A stretch of 64,000 bases of DNA from NCBI GenBank assembly GCA_001897425.1, contig MKSW01000022.1:116990-180989 (forward strand). Reading direction: 5' to 3'. Under the pieces are notes generated by a model that was not told the DNA's origin, searched no databases, and was given only the letters and a program-made list of their open reading frames with translations. The translations under genes and the position numbers were made by a program. How positions within the stretch are numbered: the stretch's first letter is position 1; every line of letters starts with the position of its first letter. The stretch is from Actinobacteria bacterium 69-20 (GTDB taxonomy: Bacteria; Actinomycetota; Actinomycetes; Mycobacteriales; Nakamurellaceae). Of the stretch, positions 34,187 through 43,052 are shown in pieces.

Positions 34187-35838
34187 CCCGGAAATCGTTA
34201 CGGCCGCAGTCACGGCCGCAGTCACAGCCACAGCCATCGCCGCAGCCATCGCCCCAGTCACGGCCGCAGGCAGCGAAACCCACGACACCGAAAACCGAGG
34301 AGCTGGTGATGGACAGTGCCGTTGGCGCGGCCGACATCGGGCGGATCTCCTTCGTCGGGGCGGGCCCCGGCGATCCCGGGCTGCTGACCGTCCGAGCGGC
34401 GGCGGCGCTCCGCGGGGCTGCCATGCTGGTGACCGACCCCGACGTGTCCGAGGCCATCACGGCGCTCGCGCCGGCCGCCGAGATCACGCACGCCGTGGGC
34501 AATCCCGACCAGGTCGCGGCGGAGCTGCTGCGGGCGGCGCGTGCCGGGCGGTCGGTGGTGCGACTGGTCGCGGGCGGAGTGTTCACGGCCGATCCGGTGG
34601 TCGCTGAGATCGCAGCCGTCGCCGGCTCGTCCGTGCCGTTCGACGTGGTGCCCGGACTTCCCGCGGCCGTCGCCGCGGCCGCGTATGCCGGCATCCCCGT
34701 CGGGTCCGTGCACACGGTGGCCGACGTCCGGGCGGCATCCGACTGGACGCGGTTGGCCTCCGCGCCGGGAACCCTGCTGCTGCAGGCCACCGCTGGGCAC
34801 CTGTCCGACACCGCCGCCGCGCTCGCGGAGGCCGGGGTCGATCCGGCGACGCCGGCCAGCGTGACCGCCGGGGCGACGCTGGCCACCCAGCGCACGGCGC
34901 AGGGCACCGTCGCCACCCTCGATGCCATCGGCGGCGAGCTCACCGGACCGTTGGTGATCACCGTCGGTGCCGGCGTGGCGCAGCGGGAGTCATTGTCCTG
35001 GTGGGAGTCTCGCGCGCTCTACAGTTGGCGCGTGCTCGTCCCGCAGACGCGGGACCACGATTCGGGCATGATCGATCGCATCGTCGCGCACGGCGGTATC
35101 CCGACGCTCGTGCCGACCGTCGCGGTGGAGCCGCCGCGCAGCCCCGCGCAGATGGAACGGTCGGTCAAGGGCCTGGTCGACGGACGCTACCAGTGGATCG
35201 TGTTCAGCTCCACGAACTCGGTGCGGGCCATCTGGGAGAAGTTCACCGAATTCGGGCTGGATTCGCGGGCACTGTCCGGCGTTCGGGTGGCCTGCGTCGA
35301 TGCGGCCACCGCGCAAGCCGTGCAGGACCTCGGCATCACGCCGGATCTGCTGTCCGAGCGTCCCGACTACTCGGTCGGCCTGCTCGACGTGTTCCCGGAC
35401 TTCGATGACGTCTTCGATCCCGTCGACCGGGTGCTGCTGCCGCGCGCGGACATAGCCACCGAGACGTTGGCCGAGGGCCTGCGGGAACGCGGCTGGGAGG
35501 TCGACGATGTGACGGCATACCGGACAGTGCGCGCCGCCCCACCGGCCGCCGACATCCGCGAGGCCATCAAATCGGGCGGCTTCGAGGCGGTGTGCTTCAC
35601 GTCGGCATCGACGGTGCGGAATCTGGTCGGCATCGCCGGGAAACCGCATGCGCGGACCATCGTCGCGTGCCTCGGGCCGAAGACGGCGGAGACGGCACGG
35701 GAGTTCGGGCTGCGGGTCGATGTGCTTCCGGAGGCACCCGACGTGGCGCTGCTGGTGCAGTCGCTCGCGTCGCACGCGGTGCGACTGCGCGCGGAGGGCG
35801 CTCTGCCCCCGCCGCGCAAGGCGCCGCGCCGCAAGTAA
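34183..35838 (+). CDS. hemD: Uroporphyrinogen-III synthase with N-terminal SUMT-like domain
   Basis: 551 residues, tetrapyrrole synthesis. An N-terminal Gln/Pro/Arg repeat tail (12-bp DNA units) is followed by a methyltransferase-like (SUMT/CysG-A) domain starting FVGAGPGDPGLLTV, about 47-270, and then by a HemD domain with VFSSTNSVRAIWEK and VCFTSASTVRNL. The methyltransferase part keeps the first Gly loop, but its next strands are diverged, so activity is uncertain. The same fusion exists in mycobacteria (Rv0511). It is coupled to rex (ATGA). hemA, hemC and hemB are not adjacent, unlike in most relatives. Confidence 0.9.
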   Translation: MTRKSLRPQSRPQSQPQPSPQPSPQSRPQAAKPTTPKTEELVMDSAVGAADIGRISFVGAGPGDPGLLTVRAAAALRGAAMLVTDPDVSEAITALAPAAEITHAVGNPDQVAAELLRAARAGRSVVRLVAGGVFTADPVVAEIAAVAGSSVPFDVVPGLPAAVAAAAYAGIPVGSVHTVADVRAASDWTRLASAPGTLLLQATAGHLSDTAAALAEAGVDPATPASVTAGATLATQRTAQGTVATLDAIGGELTGPLVITVGAGVAQRESLSWWESRALYSWRVLVPQTRDHDSGMIDRIVAHGGIPTLVPTVAVEPPRSPAQMERSVKGLVDGRYQWIVFSSTNSVRAIWEKFTEFGLDSRALSGVRVACVDAATAQAVQDLGITPDLLSERPDYSVGLLDVFPDFDDVFDPVDRVLLPRADIATETLAEGLRERGWEVDDVTAYRTVRAAPPAADIREAIKSGGFEAVCFTSASTVRNLVGIAGKPHARTIVACLGPKTAETAREFGLRVDVLPEAPDVALLVQSLASHAVRLRAEGALPPPRKAPRRK

Positions 35839-35934
35839 ACCTGGCCTGCGTACGGCCCGCGTACGCCCGTGTATGCCCGAGGGGCGCCGTTCGGACACCT
35901 GGGTGGCGGGGCACCTATCGCTACGCTGGGCACC

Positions 35935-36831
35935 ATGACCACACCACCGCCCCCGGCCGCACCCGACCCCTGGTCTGATCAGCCCGGGCAGTCCGGCCAG
36001 CCGGGGCAGCCCGGTTGGCCCGGTCAGCCCGGCGATGCGCAGCAGCCCTATGGCAGCCCCGGGTACCCCCAGCCGCCCTACGGCGGCCCGGCCGACCCGC
36101 AGCCCGGATATTCACAGCCGGGCTACTACCCGCAGCCCGGGTATCCCCAACCCGCGTACACCCCGCCGGCCTACAGCCCGCCCAGCTACCCGCAGGCGGG
36201 AGGCGGCTACGGCACGCCCGCGTATCCGGGCGTCCCGGCCTACCAAGGCTATGGCGGGCAACAGGCCGGATACCCCCCGGCCGCGCCTGAACCTGCTACG
36301 CCGCCGGCTCGCCCCGGGTCGGTCTCCACGGCGTTCTGGCTGTGGATGCTCGTCATGGTCATCGGCATCGCCGCGACGGTGATCCTCTTCTCGAGCGACT
36401 ACTTCGCCCAGATCGAGGCATTCATGCGGAACCGGATCGCGGCCGACAGCGGCACCACCCACGTCGCCGTGGCGATCGGTGAGAATGTGATCCGGTCGGT
36501 GGTCATCGCGTCGGCCGCCGTGTCCCTGTTCATCTACCTCTTCTTCGGCCTGAAGATGTTCACCGGCCGGAACTGGGCGCGCATCGTGCTCACCGTGCTC
36601 GGCGGGATCTCCGTGCTCTCGGGGCTCAGCGGCGCCGCGGCCTTCACCGGCGCGAACGCGCTGACCGACAACGGCGTCTCGGTGCTCGAGCCCGCATCGT
36701 TCGTGGCGGCGACCTGGATCCAGGTGGTTCTCGCCGCGATCGGGATCGTCCTCATGTACCTCCCCGCCTCGAACCGCTACTTCCGGGATTCCCGGATCTA
36801 CCGTGCTCAGCGCCGTCAACTGCGGGTATGA
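35935..36831 (+). CDS. Pro/Gly/Tyr-rich membrane protein
   Basis: 298 residues from ATG 35935. The first 125 or so residues are a low-complexity Pro/Gly/Gln/Tyr tail (QPGYPQP-like repeats), followed by four predicted helices (about 135-155, 190-215, 222-245 and 265-285). Such proteins are common in actinobacteria; function is unknown. The stop TGA lies inside a perfect copy of the dispersed 17-bp motif (GGTATGAC...), so the motif may have set the C-terminus. The next gene also encodes a four-helix membrane protein of similar size. Confidence 0.8.
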   Translation: MTTPPPPAAPDPWSDQPGQSGQPGQPGWPGQPGDAQQPYGSPGYPQPPYGGPADPQPGYSQPGYYPQPGYPQPAYTPPAYSPPSYPQAGGGYGTPAYPGVPAYQGYGGQQAGYPPAAPEPATPPARPGSVSTAFWLWMLVMVIGIAATVILFSSDYFAQIEAFMRNRIAADSGTTHVAVAIGENVIRSVVIASAAVSLFIYLFFGLKMFTGRNWARIVLTVLGGISVLSGLSGAAAFTGANALTDNGVSVLEPASFVAATWIQVVLAAIGIVLMYLPASNRYFRDSRIYRAQRRQLRV

Positions 36832-36841
36832 CGCTGTTCGC
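36825..36841 (-). repeat. Dispersed 17-bp motif copy, perfect
   Basis: GGTATGACGCTGTTCGC equals the consensus. It contains the stop codon of the upstream membrane-protein gene. Confidence 0.75.
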
Positions 36842-36892
36842 CGCGCAGGCGCGGTCGGGCACGCGGCGGGGAACCGGTAGGTTCTAGGGGTG

Positions 36893-37528
36893 ATGAGTTA
36901 CCGCAACGAGCAGCCCGGGCAGCGCCGCGGATTCCTGGCCGCGCTGTCTGCCGCGCTGTCGCCGCAGCCCATCCCCGAGAACGACACGGGTCCGCTCACA
37001 GCGCCCAGGGGCGTGCTTGCGGCCACCGTGCTCTCGATCCTCGCGGGCGTCATCTACATATTCTCCGGTGGTCTGGGCATATCGAGGCTCAGCTCGATGC
37101 TGGCGCAGTCCAAGACCCAATACCAGACCTGGATCAAGGACTGCACGTCCAAGTTCGGCGGCATCGGCACCTCGGCCATCACCCAGTCGAGCCCCACCGG
37201 CTCGGCGGCCACCTGCCAGGGCCTGCGAGAGATGACGACCGCGGACTGGAGTTCCTTCCGCACCGCGAGCCTCGTCGTCTCGGTGGTGTTCCTGCTCATG
37301 GGTGTCGCCCTGGTGCTCGCCGGATGGTTCCTGCGGTTCGGCCGCCGGTGGGCGCGCCGGGTGCTGGTCGGGGTCGCCATCATCACCGTGCTCGCCGCGA
37401 TGATGCTCGGCATGACGAGCCCCATCATCCTGGGTGCGACGTTGCTCATGATCATCGGCGTGCTGCTCTGTTACCTCTCGTCCGGCGCGACGTACTTCCT
37501 GCGGGTCGCTGCCAGACGCCATTCGTGA
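36893..37528 (+). CDS. Four-helix membrane protein, function unknown
   Basis: 211 residues from ATG 36893 (GTG 36890 is one codon earlier; AGGGGT precedes both). Helices lie at about 45-65, 125-150, 160-175 and 180-200. An extracytoplasmic loop between the first two contains two Cys (DCTSKFGG and ATCQG), which could form a disulfide. Arg-rich turns (FGRRWARRVL) mark the cytoplasmic side. It overlaps the following gene by GTGA. I recognise no family beyond actinobacterial hypothetical membrane proteins. Confidence 0.75.
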   Translation: MSYRNEQPGQRRGFLAALSAALSPQPIPENDTGPLTAPRGVLAATVLSILAGVIYIFSGGLGISRLSSMLAQSKTQYQTWIKDCTSKFGGIGTSAITQSSPTGSAATCQGLREMTTADWSSFRTASLVVSVVFLLMGVALVLAGWFLRFGRRWARRVLVGVAIITVLAAMMLGMTSPIILGATLLMIIGVLLCYLSSGATYFLRVAARRHS

Positions 37529-37998
37529 CGGTCGGCGGTGAGACGGCGATGATGCGGGAGCCGGACGATTCGGCGCCCTCGCGTGACGCGGTCGGCGCGG
37601 CGAATGCCGTGACCTCTGCGAATGCCGTGACCTCTGCGAATGCCGTGACCTCTGCGAATGCCGTGACCTCTGCGAATGCCGTGGCCGCGCGGGTGGCGCA
37701 CCGCGGGTTGCGCTCCGGGCTGGCCCTGCGCGCCTCGATCGCCGCTGCCGGTGCGGCCGTGCTGATCGCCGCCGGGATCCTGCTGGCGCGCGCCGGCATC
37801 GTCGCCCACACCTTTCCGCCGTTCGTCACGGGCCAGACGCACACGACGATCACGTTCTACTCCGGCCCGCTGCTGACGGCGGCGATCGGGATCGGTGCCG
37901 TCGCCGGCCTGCTGCTGGTGGCCGCCGTCACCGATCTGTGGCGCCGCCGGCTCATCGGACCCGACCTGGAGCGCTGTCAGCCGGGGCTGGGACAATGA
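37525..37998 (+). CDS. Two-helix membrane protein with tandem repeat tail
   Basis: 157 residues. GTG 37525 overlaps the previous stop by four bases. After about 25 residues come four perfect NAVTSA repeats (18-bp DNA units), then a helix at about 72-92, a loop with FPPFVTGQTHTTITFYSG, and a second helix at about 107-130, with a short basic tail. It precedes the phosphatase and cytochrome-c genes by a few bases, at the position where mycobacteria have small membrane proteins. Function unknown. Confidence 0.72.
   Translation: MTVGGETAMMREPDDSAPSRDAVGAANAVTSANAVTSANAVTSANAVTSANAVAARVAHRGLRSGLALRASIAAAGAAVLIAAGILLARAGIVAHTFPPFVTGQTHTTITFYSGPLLTAAIGIGAVAGLLLVAAVTDLWRRRLIGPDLERCQPGLGQ
37603..37683 (+). 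repeat. Perfect in-frame tandem repeat, 4.5 copies of 18 bp
   Basis: AATGCCGTGACCTCTGCG is repeated four times without a mismatch and then half a copy. Perfect identity suggests recent expansion or variable copy number between strains. Confidence 0.9.
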
Positions 37999-38002
37999 CC
38001 CG

Positions 38003-38716
38003 GTGGTCGATCCGGTGAGCGCGCAGCAGTCGCCCGGTCCCGCCGGTCGCGGCCCCGTTGTCGTCGTTCACCTGGTGCGCCACGGTCTGGTGCATAACCC
38101 GGACGGGATCCTGTACGGCCGGCTTCCCGGCTATCACCTGTCCGAGATCGGCCGGGCCATGGCCGAACGGGTCGCGAAACACCTGGCCGACGCCGATGTC
38201 GTCTACCTCGCATCGTCCCCGCTGGAGCGCGCCGCGGAGACGGCCGCCCCCATCGCCGAGGTCACCGGCCGTCCGGTGATCGACGACCCTCGGCTGATCG
38301 AGCCGTCGAACCTCTTCGAGGGCACGGCGTTCGCGGTCGGCGACGGTGTGCTGAAGCGCCCGGCGAACTGGCCCAAGGTGCGCGATCCCTTCACGCCGTC
38401 CTGGGGCGAGGCGTACCTGTCGATCGCGCGCCGGATGCTCGGCGCCACCTATGCGGCCGTCCATGCGGCGACCGAGATCACCGACTCCGGCTCGGTCGGG
38501 CACGAGGCGGTGCTGGTGTCGCACCAACTGCCGATCTGGACGGTGCGGCGGTATCTCGAGGGCCGCCGGCTGTGGCATAACCCCGCGAAGCGGCAGTGCA
38601 GCCTGGCGTCGGTCACCTCGCTCACGTTCGTCGGCGGGGTGCTGACCGGGGTGGTCTATGCGGAGCCGGCCGCGGATCTGGTGCCCCGGCGCGCGTCGGG
38701 ATCGACGGGCGCATAG
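38003..38716 (+). CDS. Histidine phosphatase (phosphoglycerate-mutase-like, Rv0525-like)
   Basis: 237 residues. HLVRHGLVHNPDG holds the RHG with the catalytic phospho-His; SSPLERAAETA and LVSHQLPIW give the other Arg and His of the pocket. It is a soluble phosphatase or mutase with unknown substrate. GTG 38003 is used; GTG 38015 is an alternative. It is immediately followed by the TlpA-like gene, and in mycobacteria the same gene heads the cytochrome-c maturation cluster (Rv0525-Rv0529), so it belongs to that operon. Confidence 0.88.
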   Translation: MVDPVSAQQSPGPAGRGPVVVVHLVRHGLVHNPDGILYGRLPGYHLSEIGRAMAERVAKHLADADVVYLASSPLERAAETAAPIAEVTGRPVIDDPRLIEPSNLFEGTAFAVGDGVLKRPANWPKVRDPFTPSWGEAYLSIARRMLGATYAAVHAATEITDSGSVGHEAVLVSHQLPIWTVRRYLEGRRLWHNPAKRQCSLASVTSLTFVGGVLTGVVYAEPAADLVPRRASGSTGA

Positions 38717-38718
38717 CC

Positions 38719-39339
38719 GTGCGGCACCGGAGGTTCGGTTTCCTGGCGCGCCCCCTGGCGGGGGCGCTGATCGCGCTCACTGCGCTCACCGTGCTAGCCG
38801 GGTGCTCGACCGGCAGCGACCAGGCCGTGCACGGGGGTTCGTTCACGTTCGTCTCCCCGGGCGGGAAGACCGAGATCTCCTACCCGCCGGACAAGCGCGG
38901 CACGATCGGCAGCCTGCAAGGCCCCGACCTGATGACGGGTGCCACGATCTCCGCCCAACAGTTCAAGGGCAAGGTGCTCGTCATCAACTTCTGGGGTTCG
39001 TGGTGCCCGCCCTGCCGCGAGGAACAAGACAGCCTGTCGCTGCTGTCGCAACAACTGGCGCCGGACGGTGTGCAGTTCCTCGGCATCGACCTGAAGGAGC
39101 CCAGCCAGACCGCCGGCCAGGACTTCCACCGCGCGAAGGCCGTGCCCTACCCCTCGATCTACGACCAGACCATGCGCACCATCCTGTCGTTGCAGGGCTA
39201 TCCCGCGACGGCGATCCCGTCGACCATCGTGCTGGACCGCGAGCAGCGGGTGGCGCAGATCTGGCTCGTGTCGGCGGCCGTTCCGATGGGGCAGATGAAG
39301 GACCGCATCGCGGACGTCGCGGCGGAGCCCGCGCCATGA
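38719..39339 (+). CDS. TlpA/ResA-like thiol-disulfide lipoprotein
   Basis: 206 residues, exported. A short basic start, a hydrophobic stretch and lipobox LAGC; thioredoxin fold with NFWGSWCPPCREE (active-site WCPPC) and cis-Pro in ATAIPSTIV. It likely reduces the haem-binding cysteines of apocytochrome c outside the membrane, taking electrons from CcdA downstream. GTG 38719 sits two bases after the phosphatase stop. Homologue of Rv0526. Confidence 0.92.
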   Translation: MRHRRFGFLARPLAGALIALTALTVLAGCSTGSDQAVHGGSFTFVSPGGKTEISYPPDKRGTIGSLQGPDLMTGATISAQQFKGKVLVINFWGSWCPPCREEQDSLSLLSQQLAPDGVQFLGIDLKEPSQTAGQDFHRAKAVPYPSIYDQTMRTILSLQGYPATAIPSTIVLDREQRVAQIWLVSAAVPMGQMKDRIADVAAEPAP

Positions 39340-39370
39340 GAGCTGTCGCTGCCGAGGCGCCGGCGCCGAA

Positions 39371-40234
39371 GTGAACGGCATTACCGACACGGTCATCTCG
39401 GGCCCGTTCCTGCTGGCGGGGCTGCTGGCGATGGCCGCCGGGGTCGTCTCCTTCGCGTCGCCGTGCGTGGTGCCGCTGGTGCCGGGGTATCTGTCGTACC
39501 TCGCCGGCCTGGTCGGGGCCGAGGCCGATGCCCTGCCGAATGCTGCGCCCCACGCTGTGCCCGACGCTGTGCCGGATGCCAGGCCCGTGGTCGTTGCGGG
39601 TTCGCGGACGGTCCGGTGGCGCGCGGTCGGGGCGACCGGCCTGTTCGTGGCGGGCTTCTCGCTGGTGTTCCTGGCCGAAAGCGCGCTGGTGCTCGGGCTC
39701 TACACGAGCCTCATCGCGAACCAGGCGCTGCTGCTGCGCATCTCTGGGGCGGTCGCCGTCGTGATGGGCGTGGTGCTGATGCTGCCCGCGTTGCAGCGCG
39801 AATGGCGCCCCGGCATGCGGTCGGCGCAGGCCGCGGCACAGGACTCAGCACAACGGCGGCCCGGGTCGGCCGGCTCGTCTGGCCGGCTCTGGGGAGCACC
39901 GGTGCTGGGTGCCGCGTTCGGCACCGGCTGGCTCGCGTGCACCAGCCCCACCCTGGCCGGCATCATCGCGCTGGCCACGGCGACCGAGTGGAACGGCAAC
40001 GCCGCGCGCGGACTCGTGCTGGTGCTGCTGTACTGCCTGGGTCTGGGGATCCCGTTCCTGCTCCTCGCGGTAGGGTTCGGCTGGGCCGGCACGGCGCTTC
40101 GGTTGCTGCGCCGGCACGCCCGCGGGATCCAACTCGGCGGCGCGATCGTGCTCGTCGCCATCGGCGTGGCCATGCTGACGGGCCTGTGGGGGTACGTCCT
40201 CGCGCCGCTGCAAGGGACGGTGCTCTGGTTGTGA
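39371..40234 (+). CDS. ccdA: Cytochrome c biogenesis protein CcdA
   Basis: Moves electrons across the membrane from thioredoxin to the TlpA-like protein. 287 residues, six helices. The two redox cysteines are in FASPCVVPLVPGYLSYLAG (TM1) and WLACTSPTLAG (TM4). Two non-conserved, repetitive loops (NAAPHAVPDAVPDARP and AQAAAQDSAQRRPG) enlarge the protein compared with about 240 residues in Bacillus. GTG 39371 is used. The position between tlpA-like and resB matches Rv0527. Confidence 0.93.
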   Translation: MNGITDTVISGPFLLAGLLAMAAGVVSFASPCVVPLVPGYLSYLAGLVGAEADALPNAAPHAVPDAVPDARPVVVAGSRTVRWRAVGATGLFVAGFSLVFLAESALVLGLYTSLIANQALLLRISGAVAVVMGVVLMLPALQREWRPGMRSAQAAAQDSAQRRPGSAGSSGRLWGAPVLGAAFGTGWLACTSPTLAGIIALATATEWNGNAARGLVLVLLYCLGLGIPFLLLAVGFGWAGTALRLLRRHARGIQLGGAIVLVAIGVAMLTGLWGYVLAPLQGTVLWL

Positions 40235-40315
40235 CGGTGACACGACGGTGACATGGCAATGACAGCGACACGGCAAGTGACACTGCAATGACGGTGACAC
40301 AGCAATGACGGCGAC
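40232..40315 (+). repeat. Degenerate tandem repeat spanning the resB start
   Basis: About five units of roughly 17 bp (GCAATGACGGTGACACR) fill the ccdA-resB spacer. Several carry an ATG (40253, 40259, 40288), and the last one supplies the resB start at 40305. No Shine-Dalgarno is visible. Confidence 0.65.
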
Positions 40316-41966
40316 CGCGACAAGCGTCATACGGCAAGTGGTCTGGCTCGGCAGGGCATTGTGGCGGCAGCTGACCTCGATGCGCACCGCGCTCATCCTG
40401 CTGTTCCTGCTGGCGATCGCATCGTTGCCCAGTGCGCTGCTGCCGCAGTGGTACCTGAACCAGACGAAGACCGCCACCTACATCAAGGACCACCCGTGGC
40501 TCGGGCCGATCCTGGACCGGCTCGGCTTCTTCGACGTGATCGCCTCCCCGTGGTATTCGGCGATCTACCTGCTGCTCGCGATCTCGCTCGTCGGCTGCGT
40601 CACGCCGCGCACCATCGAACTGGTCAAGCAGTGGCGGGCCAAACCGGGCCGGGCACCGCGGAACCTGTCGCGGCTGCCGCACCATGCCGTGGTCACCACC
40701 CCGGACGACCCGGCCGAGTGCGCCGAGCGCATCCGGAACGCCCTGCGGCACAAGGGGTTCGGCGGCTGGCGCACGGTGGTGCGAGCCGAGGACGACGGTG
40801 CGGTGACGGTCTCGGCGGAACGCGGCTACCTGCGCGAGGTGGGCAATCTCGTCTTCCACGTCAGCGTGCTCGGCCTGCTGCTGACCATGGCGATCGGCTC
40901 GCTGTTCGGGTACACCGGCTCGATCCTGGTGACCGAGGGCGACGGGTTCTGCTCGTCGGCGCCGGTGGCCTACGACAATTTCGCCCCCGGCCGGATGGTC
41001 GACGGTACGGACATGGCGCCGTTCTGCATCCAGGTGCAGAAGTTCGAAGCCGCCTATGACGCGAACGGCATGGCGAAGTTCTACCGCGCGCAGCTCGGCG
41101 TGCAGTCCGGCGCGGCAGTGCGCAGCGACCGCTACACCGAGCACATGCTCAACATCAACGACCCCCTGCGCATCGCCGGACAGCGCCTGTACCTGCTCGG
41201 CCACGGCTACGTGCCGGAGTTCACCGTGCGTTTCCCGAACGGTGACGTGCGCACCTATTCGGCGCCGTTCGACCCGCAGGACGCCATGTTCACCTCCCAG
41301 GGCGTCGTCAAGATCACCGATCCGCCGGGGTACAGCGGCGATGCCGCGCGGAAGAACCAGCTCGCCATCGTCGGCATCTTCGCGCCGAGTGGGCTCGTCA
41401 CCGACGGCATCCTGACCTCCGCGTACCCCGAGATGCTGGCGCCGGCCGTCGCGATCCAGGTCTATCGCGGGGACCTCGGCCTCGATCAAGGCCAGCCGCA
41501 ATCCATCTTCGCGATCGACACCCGCCAGGTGGACAAGGGACTGCTCGTGTCCCAGGGCCGGAAGAACCTGAACCTCGGCCAATCGATGACGCTTCCGGAC
41601 GGCACGGTGATCACGTTCACCGGCGCGAAGAACTACGTGTCGCTGCAGACCTCGTACGACCCGGTGCAGGGCTTCGCGCTGCTGTTCGGCATCCTGCTGG
41701 TCGGCGGGATCCTGACGTCGCTCACCATCAAACGCCGCCGGGTGTGGTACCGGATCACGTCCGCCGCGGACGGCGGGCCTAGGCTATCGACAGGATCGCG
41801 GGTGGACATCGGCGGGCTGGCGCGCACGGACGAGGCCGGTTACGGCGCGGAGTTCGGCTCGTTGGTGTCGTTGGCCGGCACGCCTGCGATGACGCCGGAG
41901 TCGGCAGGCGAGCCGGCGCCGTTGACCGAGGAAGTGCCTCGCAGTGAGAAGGAACGAGTGACGTGA
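40305..41966 (+). CDS. resB: Cytochrome c biogenesis protein ResB
   Basis: Half of the System II haem export and ligation complex (with CcsB). 553 residues. Helices at about 27-45, 80-100 and 185-205, a large extracytoplasmic domain (about 210-460), then a final helix at about 465-485. SMRTALILLFLLAIASLPSALLPQ at the N-terminus and YLREVGNLVFHVSVLGLL (with the conserved His) are family marks. The ATG lies in a tandem repeat without an obvious ribosome binding site. It overlaps ccsB by four bases. Homologue of Rv0528. Confidence 0.95.
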   Translation: MTATATSVIRQVVWLGRALWRQLTSMRTALILLFLLAIASLPSALLPQWYLNQTKTATYIKDHPWLGPILDRLGFFDVIASPWYSAIYLLLAISLVGCVTPRTIELVKQWRAKPGRAPRNLSRLPHHAVVTTPDDPAECAERIRNALRHKGFGGWRTVVRAEDDGAVTVSAERGYLREVGNLVFHVSVLGLLLTMAIGSLFGYTGSILVTEGDGFCSSAPVAYDNFAPGRMVDGTDMAPFCIQVQKFEAAYDANGMAKFYRAQLGVQSGAAVRSDRYTEHMLNINDPLRIAGQRLYLLGHGYVPEFTVRFPNGDVRTYSAPFDPQDAMFTSQGVVKITDPPGYSGDAARKNQLAIVGIFAPSGLVTDGILTSAYPEMLAPAVAIQVYRGDLGLDQGQPQSIFAIDTRQVDKGLLVSQGRKNLNLGQSMTLPDGTVITFTGAKNYVSLQTSYDPVQGFALLFGILLVGGILTSLTIKRRRVWYRITSAADGGPRLSTGSRVDIGGLARTDEAGYGAEFGSLVSLAGTPAMTPESAGEPAPLTEEVPRSEKERVT

Positions 41967-43021
41967 TCGACCCGACGCTTTCGCACCTATCGGATCTCGC
42001 CTTCGAGGGCGCCATGGCCGGGTATCTGGTCGCGCTCGTGTGCCACGCCCTGCTGATGGCCAGTAGCCACGTGCGCAAGCAGGCGCCCGCGGCTGCGGCT
42101 GTCTCGGCGGCTGTCTCAGTGCCCGCGTTCGTCGCCGCCGGTGGCGCGCCCATGACGGCGGACACCCTGTCCGACAGGGGTTCTGCCGCCGACAGCGCCC
42201 CCGTGGGTGCGGCCGTGCCGCCCGCGCCCGGCGCGGAACAGCGTCATACCCGGTTCGCCGAGCAGATCGGACGGGCCGCCGTCATCGTGACGGCCATCGG
42301 CTTCGCGTGCCACGTGCTCGCGCTGGTTCTCCGCGGATTCGCCGCGCACCGCCCGCCGTGGGGCAACATGTACGAGTTCACGCTGATGATCACCGGCGCG
42401 GCCGTCGCGACCTGGCTGGTGGTGCTCTGGCGCAACAGGTTCGCGCGCCCGATGGGCATCTACGTGATGACGCCGATCACGGTGCTGGTGTTCCTGGCCG
42501 GGACCGTGCTCTACACACGTTCCGCGCCGGTGGTCCCGATCCTCAACACCTACTGGCTGAACGTGCACGTCGTCGCCATCTCGCTCTCCTCCGGGGTGCT
42601 GATGCTCTCCGGGCTGGCCTCGGCGGCCTATCTGGGGCGGCTGCGGTACGACGCGCGCGTGGCGGCCGGCGCCATCGATCCCGCGCGTTCGGCGACCCGC
42701 CTGCCGGAGGCCGCCAAACTGGACCGGATCGCCTACCGGGCTGCCATCGCCGGGTTCCCCTTCTACACGTTCGCGATCATCGCGGGCGCGCTGTGGGCGG
42801 AGGTCGCCTGGGGCTCGTACTGGAGCTGGGACCCGAAGGAAGTGGTCGCGCTGGCGAGCTGGGTCGTGTATGCCGGGTACCTGCACGCGCGCGCGACGGC
42901 CGGGTGGCGCGGCAAGCCCGCGGCGTGGATCTCGATTGTCGGGCTCGCGACGATCATCTTCAACCTGTTCTTCGTCAACATGGTGATCTCCGGCATGCAC
43001 TCGTACGCCGGGCTCAACTGA
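41963..43021 (+). CDS. ccsB: Cytochrome c assembly protein CcsB (CcsA family)
   Basis: Haem-handling partner of ResB, 352 residues and about eight helices. The Trp-rich haem motif is WGSYWSWDPKEVVALASW, with flanking conserved His (NVHVVAISLSS and ISGMHSYAG). PPWGNMYEF is also typical. Residues about 40-95 form an Ala/Pro-rich cytoplasmic insert which contains a copy of the 17-bp motif (EQRHTRFAE). GTG start coupled to resB (overlap of four bases). A perfect 23-bp hairpin follows 31 bases after the stop. Confidence 0.95.
   Translation: MIDPTLSHLSDLAFEGAMAGYLVALVCHALLMASSHVRKQAPAAAAVSAAVSVPAFVAAGGAPMTADTLSDRGSAADSAPVGAAVPPAPGAEQRHTRFAEQIGRAAVIVTAIGFACHVLALVLRGFAAHRPPWGNMYEFTLMITGAAVATWLVVLWRNRFARPMGIYVMTPITVLVFLAGTVLYTRSAPVVPILNTYWLNVHVVAISLSSGVLMLSGLASAAYLGRLRYDARVAAGAIDPARSATRLPEAAKLDRIAYRAAIAGFPFYTFAIIAGALWAEVAWGSYWSWDPKEVVALASWVVYAGYLHARATAGWRGKPAAWISIVGLATIIFNLFFVNMVISGMHSYAGLN
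42233..42250 (+). repeat. Dispersed 17-bp motif copy inside ccsB
   Basis: GCGGAACAGCGTCATACC equals the consensus apart from one extra G. It encodes part of the non-conserved insert of CcsB. Confidence 0.65.
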
Positions 43022-43052
43022 CACCTCGGCCGAAACCGGTCTCCGACCTCGT

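Noticed and set aside
39963..41582. Minus-strand open frame of 539 codons
   Set aside because: Antisense to ccdA and resB, which have clear family motifs.
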